Source of the DNA: DASVTR01 sp033855775
GTDB lineage: Bacteria; Acidobacteriota; Blastocatellia; Pyrinomonadales; Pyrinomonadaceae
Assembly (NCBI GenBank): GCA_033855775.1
Contig: JAWVFT010000093.1
Coordinates: 1 to 37,725, forward strand
DNA length: 37,725 nucleotides
Direction of reading: 5' to 3'
Part shown: piece after piece, positions 32,805 through 37,725 of the stretch
How positions within the stretch are numbered: position 1 is the first letter of the stretch
Layout: each line of letters begins with the position of its first letter
Position numbers and translations under genes: made by a program
The notes under the pieces: generated by a model
What the model was told of the DNA's origin: nothing
Database searches by the model: none
The model's input: only the letters and a program-made list of their open reading frames with translations

Positions 32805-33110
32805 TTAAATTCCTTCGCCGTCGATTCCGCGCAGCGCAGCGAGCAGGGCGCGACGTTCTGCCTGTGCAGCGCGGATGAGCGCGACGCGATGAGCATCGAC
32901 GATTCGGGAGGTTTGAATTTCGATGGCTTGCAGATTCTCCAGCGGCTTGCCCGTCAGCGAGCCGTTGATGGCGCATTGCAGAGCGTCCCACGGAAACTGG
33001 TAAGCCGCGCCCGTATCTTCATCGTTGATGAAGACGCGCCAGCGATTGTCGTCGCCACGGATGAGATTGATGATGGCCGAACCCGTCGCTTCGTTGCTCA
33101 ACGGCTGCAC
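32805..33110 (-). CDS. Small cytoplasmic protein of unknown function
   Basis: 101 residues from a GTG at 33110, 3 bases after the stop of the upstream gene (33114), so translation is probably coupled. The first half is beta-rich (SAIINLIRGDDNRWRVFIND, GAAYQFPWDALQCAING), the second is one long helix (TSRIVDAHRVALIRAAQAERRALLAAL). No signal peptide and no known motif. Its role is presumably linked to the membrane/coiled-coil protein encoded just before it. Confidence 0.72.
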   Translation of the reverse strand: MQPLSNEATGSAIINLIRGDDNRWRVFINDEDTGAAYQFPWDALQCAINGSLTGKPLENLQAIEIQTSRIVDAHRVALIRAAQAERRALLAALRGIDGEGI

Positions 33111-33113
33111 CCC

Positions 33114-33920
33114 TTAACCTTCCGCTTTCAATCCTTGCTCTTTCTCAACGCTCTCTTCCCGGCGCAAATCGTTGCTGACATCTTCCAGCATTTGCTGTTC
33201 GAGGCGCGCTGACTCAAGAGCCAGCGGGAGTTGGTCGCGGTTTGCTCCGAGGCGTTGCAGCGCGATGTTTGTTTCGGCCCAAGATGCGCCGCGGCTGGCC
33301 GCCGCTTCAATCATCTGCAAGCGCGCTTCGGCTTCGGCGCGACGCTCCGTGCCTTCCATCTTAATCTCTTCGAGGCGATGGCGGTCGGCCTCCAACTCAG
33401 CCTGCAAGTTGGCCGTGTCCGTGCCTTCGATGTAAGCGACGCGATTCATGCGACGCTCGACCAGCAGCAGTTCGCGTTTCGTGGTGGCGATGACGCGCGC
33501 GGCTGTGATGCGATTGGCCAGCGTCTCGCGATAAGCGTCGGCCAGCAGCGGGTCCTGGGCTTCGATGCCCTTGAGGGCTTGTCGCTCGGCGGGCGTCAAC
33601 TCAGACATGAACCACGGCAACTCGCTCGCCGTTACGCCGTCCTTCGCCATCTTGTCGCGGATTTTCTTCTCCCAGTTTCGCCTGTAGACGAGCAGGAACA
33701 GCGTCGACATCAGCCCGGCCAGCGAACCTATCGCCAGCGACACCAGCGTCATCAGCATGTTGAAGGCCATGTCGCCGGAGCCGCTGATATACTTCAGGAA
33801 GAAGAAGGCCGGGAAGGGAAGCGCGACGAGAAAGAAAGCGAGCCACGGCGCCCATGTCAGGACTCGCGCCATCATGTGCTCGCTGGCGCTCAGCTTGCCG
33901 CCTTTTTCTTGCTCGTTCAT
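33114..33920 (-). CDS. Membrane-anchored coiled-coil protein of unknown function
   Basis: 268 residues. Two membrane spans at about 23-45 (WAPWLAFFLVALPFPAFFFL) and 55-80 (FNMLMTLVSLAIGSLAGLMSTLFLLVY) are followed by a basic stretch. About 110-260 is highly charged and helical (LANRITAARVIATTKRELLLVERR, NLQAELEADRHRLEEIKMEG), typical of coiled coil. No enzyme motif is present. The ATG at 33920 follows a TTG and lacks a good ribosome-binding site. With the 101-residue gene downstream it makes a two-gene unit, divergent from the VWA gene. Confidence 0.75.
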   Translation of the reverse strand: MNEQEKGGKLSASEHMMARVLTWAPWLAFFLVALPFPAFFFLKYISGSGDMAFNMLMTLVSLAIGSLAGLMSTLFLLVYRRNWEKKIRDKMAKDGVTASELPWFMSELTPAERQALKGIEAQDPLLADAYRETLANRITAARVIATTKRELLLVERRMNRVAYIEGTDTANLQAELEADRHRLEEIKMEGTERRAEAEARLQMIEAAASRGASWAETNIALQRLGANRDQLPLALESARLEQQMLEDVSNDLRREESVEKEQGLKAEG

Positions 33921-34121
33921 CAAGGGTTCGCGTGTCCGCTTTCTGTGGCGACGGCAAAGGCTGCCGGCCTTGTGGCCTCGACGGTTAGCTTCCGTCGCAA
34001 GCCGTTTCGCTCGTTCCGCCTCGTCTAAAATTCGTGAAGAGAAATATACTATCTTGAGCCTGAGTTCGCCAGCCGCAAGAGATTTTCAACTGCGGAAGTC
34101 TGCTTTTAGAGCGCGAAGAGT

Positions 34122-34127
34122 TATAAT
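34122..34127 (+). promoter_or_regulatory. -10 box of the VWA gene
   Basis: A perfect TATAAT lies 41 bases upstream of the start at 34169. No good -35 box is seen at the usual spacing. Confidence 0.45.
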
Positions 34128-34168
34128 GTTTCAGCCGACTCTCGCCAGGATAGTTCGGAGGAGGAGCC

Positions 34169-35170
34169 ATGCGCCAAGCCACAGGACAAATCTTCAAGCC
34201 ACTCGCAGCCGCCCTTTTGTTCTGCCTTGTCGCTGGCGGCGACGCTCTTTACGGCCAGTCGCGCAGCCCCGAATTGAGCAGCGACGAACGCCCTTCGGGG
34301 TCGCAGAAGAAGCGCGGCCCGGCGCGGCCCGTCACGATTCCGATTACTATCAACTCGCGCGGCTCAAAGGCGCGGCAGGAGTTGCAGGACGCCGGACAGA
34401 TTATCGTCCGCGAAGATGGCGAAGAGCAACAAATTCTCTCGATTCGTTCCTTCGGCTCAGCCGATCCGATTACCGTCGCCGTCCTGATTCAGGATGATGT
34501 CGTTCCTTCCATCAGCAACGAGATTAAAGCCATCGGCGACTTCATCCGTCGCTTGCCGCGCGGCTCGCGCGTGATGATCGGTTACATCAGAAGCGGCTCG
34601 CTGGAAGTGAGACAAAAATTCACAAACGAACTTGAGCACGCCGCCGGAGCTTTGCGCGTGCCAATCGGTTCAACGACGGCTGCGCCCTACAATCCATACG
34701 TCGAAGTAATCGAAGGCTTGAAACGCTTTGAGGCTCAGCCCAAAGGCCGCCGCGCGATGCTGGTCATCTCCGACGGCGTTGACGCCTCGCGCGGCCTCGA
34801 CAACGCCTCCGTCGCACAGAGCATTGACTTGCAAAGAGCCGTCAGGCAAGCGCAGCGTTCGGGCGTGGCCATCTATTCTTTCTACGCGCCGACCGTAACG
34901 TCCACGGCGCGCAATAATCAATTTCTCGCTTCCAACGGGCAAGGCTCGCTCGAAGTGTTGGCGGAAGAAACAGGGGGCCGCGCCTTCTTTCAAGGGACGG
35001 GCGCGCCCGTCAGCTTCGACCCGTTCCTGAGCGACCTCGGCCTCTCTTTCACCAGACAGATTGCGCTGACCTATCTCTCCACGCACGGCAACAAAGGTTT
35101 TCATCGCATCGAAATCCGCTCCGAGAACACAGGAGTCGAGATAGAACATCCTTCAGGCTACACGCGATAA
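34169..35170 (+). CDS. Acidobacterial VWFA-related exported protein
   Basis: 333 residues. The ATG at 34169 has GGAGGAGG a few bases upstream. Signal peptide (PLAAALLFCLVAGGDALYGQ). After a Ser/Arg-rich stretch, IIVREDGEEQQILSIRSF matches the opening of VWFA-related domains common in Acidobacteriota. A VWA fold follows (ITVAVLIQDDVVPSISNEI, RRAMLVISDGVDAS, GVAIYSFYAPTV). The MIDAS DxSxS motif is replaced by IQDDVVPS, so metal binding is uncertain. The C-terminal part (FTRQIALTYLSTHGNKGFHRIEIR) is the usual end of the family. Surface or periplasmic binding role is likely. It is a strong marker of phylum. Confidence 0.88.
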   Translation: MRQATGQIFKPLAAALLFCLVAGGDALYGQSRSPELSSDERPSGSQKKRGPARPVTIPITINSRGSKARQELQDAGQIIVREDGEEQQILSIRSFGSADPITVAVLIQDDVVPSISNEIKAIGDFIRRLPRGSRVMIGYIRSGSLEVRQKFTNELEHAAGALRVPIGSTTAAPYNPYVEVIEGLKRFEAQPKGRRAMLVISDGVDASRGLDNASVAQSIDLQRAVRQAQRSGVAIYSFYAPTVTSTARNNQFLASNGQGSLEVLAEETGGRAFFQGTGAPVSFDPFLSDLGLSFTRQIALTYLSTHGNKGFHRIEIRSENTGVEIEHPSGYTR

Positions 35171-35189
35171 CATCAATTCAAAGTCGCAA

Positions 35190-35259
35190 GTCCAAAGTCC
35201 AATGTCCAAGGTCAAAACCATTGTCTTGACTTTGGACATTGGACTTTGGACCTTTTTTT
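35190..35259 (+). terminator. Very long hairpin terminator made of GTCCAAAGTCC repeats
   Basis: A 26-bp stem (35190-35215 with 35226-35251) has one G-T wobble and a 10-base loop, and is followed by seven T. Each arm contains GTCCAAAGTCCAATGTCCAA. It terminates the VWA gene and faces the convergent TPR gene. Confidence 0.88.
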
Positions 35260-35261
35260 GT

Positions 35262-35972
35262 TCAGGCTACTTTCTGTTGAATCTCGGCGCGGCGGCGTTT
35301 TAGTTCCTTGATTTGGGCGTCGAGGATGCGCAGGTGAAGCTCTAAGAAAATCTTGCCGTCGGCGTTGAGCTTGATGCTTTTGTCAAAATCTTTTTTGGCT
35401 TCTTCAGGCTTGCCTTGAAGGAGGCGCGCAAAGCCGCGTCCGGCGAAGGCGAGCGCGGTCGCGGGGCCGCGCGGGTTGAGCAGGATGCCACGGTCAAAGT
35501 CGTTGACGGCGGCTTCAAATTCTCCCTTGATGAGCCGCGCTTCGGCGCGCTTGATGTAGGCGTCATAGCCGGAGGGGAAAAACTTGATGGCTTTGTCGAA
35601 ATCCGCGATGGCTCCGTCGAGGTCTAGTTCGTTGGCGCGGATAAAGCCACGATTGTTGTAAGCCTGCGTGATGTCGCGGTTGTTGTAAGGCAGGCGCGGG
35701 TCCAGGTCTGTGGCCTTTTCGTAGTCTTCGATGGCGCCTTCGAGGTCGCCGATGGCTCGCCGCGCCTTGCCGCGATTGAGCAATGCTTCGGCGTAATTGG
35801 CGTTGAGTTGCAGAGCTTGATTATAGTCGCTCATCGCGCCGTCAATGTCGCCACGGTCAAAACGAGAGATGCCGCGTTTGAGATAATCCTTGGCCGAGCG
35901 CAACTCTTGCGCGGAGGCCGTCGCCAACGTCAACACGAGCAGGGAAATCAACAGGCAGGAAAAACGTCGCAT
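35262..35972 (-). CDS. Exported tetratricopeptide (TPR) repeat protein
   Basis: 236 residues from the ATG at 35972, with GGAG 6 bases upstream; the frame is open to 36008. Signal peptide (FSCLLISLLVLTLATASAQ). At least five TPR units follow, e.g. AKDYLKRGISRFDRGDIDGAM, AEALLNRGKARRAIGDLEGAI, AYNNRGFIRANELDLDGAI, AYIKRAEARLIKGEFEAAV and AGRGFARLLQGKPEEAKKDF. The end is a basic helix (LKRRRAEIQQ). A protein-binding scaffold in the periplasm is likely; the partner is unknown. Confidence 0.9.
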   Translation of the reverse strand: MRRFSCLLISLLVLTLATASAQELRSAKDYLKRGISRFDRGDIDGAMSDYNQALQLNANYAEALLNRGKARRAIGDLEGAIEDYEKATDLDPRLPYNNRDITQAYNNRGFIRANELDLDGAIADFDKAIKFFPSGYDAYIKRAEARLIKGEFEAAVNDFDRGILLNPRGPATALAFAGRGFARLLQGKPEEAKKDFDKSIKLNADGKIFLELHLRILDAQIKELKRRRAEIQQKVA

Positions 35973-35984
35973 GAGAATCTCCGT

Positions 35985-36021
35985 TTTAAAAACCGGCATG
36001 AGTAACAAGGAGCCGGTCTTT
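35985..36021 (-). terminator. Hairpin with U-run in the leader of the TPR gene
   Basis: On the minus strand, AAGACCGGC pairs with GCCGGTTTT (one G-U pair), followed by further T and A. It lies between the 36132 gene and the TPR start at 35972, so it either terminates the upstream gene or acts as an attenuator. Confidence 0.6.
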
Positions 36022-36131
36022 GTTTCAGGTTCGACCGGCCCCGCATCTTTTGTCGAAAGGGGCCGTGGGCAGTATACCTGCGGGCAGCCCGCGCGGGAAG
36101 AAAAATTGGGACGGGCCGAAACTGTTCGGCC

Positions 36132-36398
36132 TTACTGCGTGGTGGCGGGCAGCAAAGAGCCTCTGTGGTCTGTGGCGATGGCATAGCCGTCGCCAATCTG
36201 GCCAATCATCCCGTGAAAATGAATCTCCGTGCCGGACAGCACGAGCAGCACGTCTCCGGCATGAAAGCGCGGGTCGTCTAACTTAAAGCGAACGACCGTC
36301 GCTTGCCCGTTCTCCTGTTCAAGAGTTTCAAAGTCGAACTCTTCGGCGTCAGCCAGATAGGTCTGCGAATTATTCGCGTTTCTTTGCTCGTCAGGCAT
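36132..36398 (-). CDS. Small protein of unknown function
   Basis: 88 residues. The N-terminus is polar and acidic (MPDEQRNANNSQTY, AEEFDFETLEQENGQ). The rest is beta-rich, with VVRFKLDDPRFHAGDVLLVL and FHGMIGQIGDGYAIATDHRG resembling a small barrel. The spacing of G and hydrophobic residues recalls SH3-like folds, but no family is recognised. It carries no signal peptide. The start codon is an ATG at 36398 with no obvious ribosome-binding site. It is followed by a terminator-like hairpin before the TPR gene. Confidence 0.6.
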   Translation of the reverse strand: MPDEQRNANNSQTYLADAEEFDFETLEQENGQATVVRFKLDDPRFHAGDVLLVLSGTEIHFHGMIGQIGDGYAIATDHRGSLLPATTQ

Positions 36399-36675
36399 CA
36401 GTCTTAACTCCCGGCGACGGCTTAGCCTTCGTCCGTCTGCATTTAATTGTTAGAACATCAAAAGCCCGTCATTCAATCATTCATGCGTCGTCGCCGGAGA
36501 GTGTAGCAACAACGCCGTGCGGCCACAAACCCGCCGGGCTTTCCACTCAAGAAGAGCAAGCGCGGAAGGCTTCGGCTAAGGCTTGGAGCGCGCGGCGAAA
36601 TCCATTATTGTAAACCGCGCCGCCGGACGCTCGCGCGCGTGGGCGGCGCAATCAACGCAGGCAGCGAGGCAGAGC

Positions 36676-37341
36676 TTGGAAACCAACATAGAGCAACAAC
36701 GAACGCGACAGATAATCACGCTCTTGAAGAAGGCATACCCGGACGCGCGTTGCAGCCTCAATCATGCGAACCCGCTCGAACTGCTCGTCGCCACGATTCT
36801 CTCCGCGCAGTGCACGGACGAGCGCGTCAACATTGTGACCGTCGAACTCTTTCGCAAGTATCGTTGCCCGGACGACTACGTGAAGGCAAAGGCCAGCGAG
36901 CTTGAGCAGGACATTCGCTCGACAGGGTTTTATCGCAACAAGGCCAAAGCGATTCAGGGCGCGTGCGCCATCATCGGCGAGCAGCACAACGGGGAAGTGC
37001 CTGACGAGATGGATGCTCTGCTGGCTCTGCCCGGCGTGGCGCGCAAGACGGCGAACGTCGTCCTCGGCAATGCGTTCGGCATCACGTCCGGCATCGTCGT
37101 TGACACACACGTCGCGCGTTTGTCCAGTCGTCTCGGCCTGACGGCGGAGCCGCAGCCGGAAAAGATTGAGCGCGATTTAACGACGCTCGTGCCGCGCAGG
37201 GATTGGATTAACTTTTCACACTTGCTCATCGCTCATGGCCGTCAAATCTGCAAAGCCCGCGCGCCGCTCTGCGGCCAATGCGTGCTTGAGCCGCTGTGTC
37301 CATCTTCGACGCTGAAGAGCGACAGAGCGATTGGCGCTTGA
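36676..37341 (+). CDS. nth: Endonuclease III (DNA glycosylase/AP lyase)
   Basis: 221 residues from a TTG at 36676, chosen because GAGG ends 6 bases before it; the frame is open to 36583, but that extension has no family features. The helix-hairpin-helix LPGVARKTANVVL carries the catalytic Lys, and GIVVDTHVARLSSRLGL the catalytic Asp. The [4Fe-4S] motif C-x6-C-x2-C-x5-C is present at the end (CKARAPLCGQC and C at VLEPLC). The enzyme removes oxidised pyrimidines in base-excision repair. Length is typical (about 210-220). Confidence 0.95.
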   Translation: METNIEQQRTRQIITLLKKAYPDARCSLNHANPLELLVATILSAQCTDERVNIVTVELFRKYRCPDDYVKAKASELEQDIRSTGFYRNKAKAIQGACAIIGEQHNGEVPDEMDALLALPGVARKTANVVLGNAFGITSGIVVDTHVARLSSRLGLTAEPQPEKIERDLTTLVPRRDWINFSHLLIAHGRQICKARAPLCGQCVLEPLCPSSTLKSDRAIGA

Positions 37342-37519
37342 GATTGCAAATTCAGAACCTTTATCCTATTCTCCACGCCGTTAGCTAAGGCTTCGGCGAC
37401 CAGACTCTTCGCTTCAGGATGTTGCCCGAAGCTTTTGCGGCGCGGATGAGAGCGTGGCTCGAAAGAGTTTGGATAACGGACGCGCTCGATTATTCTCAAG
37501 CCTGTTTCCAGAAACATTT

Positions 37520-37725
37520 ATGCAAGCAACACCTTCGACAGCAACCGATAAAGTCCATCGTTATCCATGCCCGACCTGCGGAGCCATCCTCGTGTTCGAC
37601 CCGCAGGGCGGCAGCTTGCTCTGTCCTTACTGCGGCTGGAAAGAACAGATTCCTGAGAGCGCGGAGCAAGTGCAGGAGCGTTCGTATGAAGAGTACTTGC
37701 GCCCGCGCTCCGGCCAGCTTGAGAT
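37520..37725 (+). CDS. Zinc-ribbon protein, 3' end outside the window
   Basis: The ATG at 37520 opens a frame that runs to the window edge (68 codons). YPCPTCGAILVFDPQGGSLLCPYCGW contains two CxxC pairs separated by a short beta hairpin, a TFIIB-type zinc ribbon. The following QEQIPES-like and YEEYLRP segment is helical. Longer relatives exist in which the ribbon is followed by a membrane domain or a second ribbon. Function cannot be given from this fragment. Confidence 0.7.
   Translation, partial: MQATPSTATDKVHRYPCPTCGAILVFDPQGGSLLCPYCGWKEQIPESAEQVQERSYEEYLRPRSGQLE

Overview
The window looks like a chromosomal segment of a GC-rich bacterium of the Acidobacteriota, most plausibly class Blastocatellia. 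This rests on the protein families present: a VWA protein of the acidobacterial VWFA-related type, an S8 protease ending in LLGDG repeats, a surface protein combining CHRD, Calx-beta and DUF4214, a PEP-CTERM protein, and many secreted M1, TPR and YARHG proteins. No rRNA or complete tRNA was found, so the placement is an inference.

Layout. 1-2132: 3' part of a large secreted sugar-dehydrogenase-like/CHRD/Calx-beta/DUF4214 protein. 2260-4340 (minus): M1 aminopeptidase and a small protein. 4495-8745 (plus): J-domain membrane protein, VOC protein, Sm-like protein, SPL-type radical SAM protein, CBS-pair protein and a PQQ-type sugar dehydrogenase lipoprotein. 8797-9447 (minus): methyltransferase. 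9628-12590 (plus): a second M1 metallopeptidase and a DUF6702 protein. 12591-13167: a 21-bp tandem repeat array, a long palindrome and a good sigma70-type promoter for the small gene at 13168. 13765 to about 15770: a gene-cassette array with two complete attC-like sites and a third partial one, but no integrase in the window. It carries small membrane proteins and a secreted protein, and looks more AT-rich than its surroundings. 16167-20592: PEP-CTERM protein, zinc-ribbon membrane protein, glycogen debranching enzyme (minus) and a secreted protein of unknown function. 20659-24183 (minus): lytic transglycosylase, four-copy YARHG protein, OsmC protein. 24368-28748 (plus): BamE-like small protein, duplicated-domain secreted protein, GAF-SpoIIE phosphatase. 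28899-31523 (minus): secreted subtilisin fused to a degenerate ClpB-type AAA+ domain. 31848-37725: AlkZ-related protein, a two-gene membrane/coiled-coil unit, VWA protein, TPR protein, small protein, endonuclease III and the start of a zinc-ribbon protein.

Two things stand out. First, the integron-like cassette cluster: each cassette's left boundary is the 9-10 bp reverse complement of the start of its own downstream attC, and the attC sites share a common core. Second, the ClpB-like/subtilisin fusion: the Walker A loop is lost, Walker B and the protease triad are kept, and the chain ends in LLGDG repeats. The 21-bp repeat array (two helical turns per unit) beside the cassette cluster is a third structure that no gene explains.

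Most genes encode exported proteins for peptide, sugar and cell-wall handling, mixed with housekeeping repair (endonuclease III) and signalling (SpoIIE phosphatase, CBS pair). Gene order suggests short transcription units separated by strong hairpins rather than long operons.
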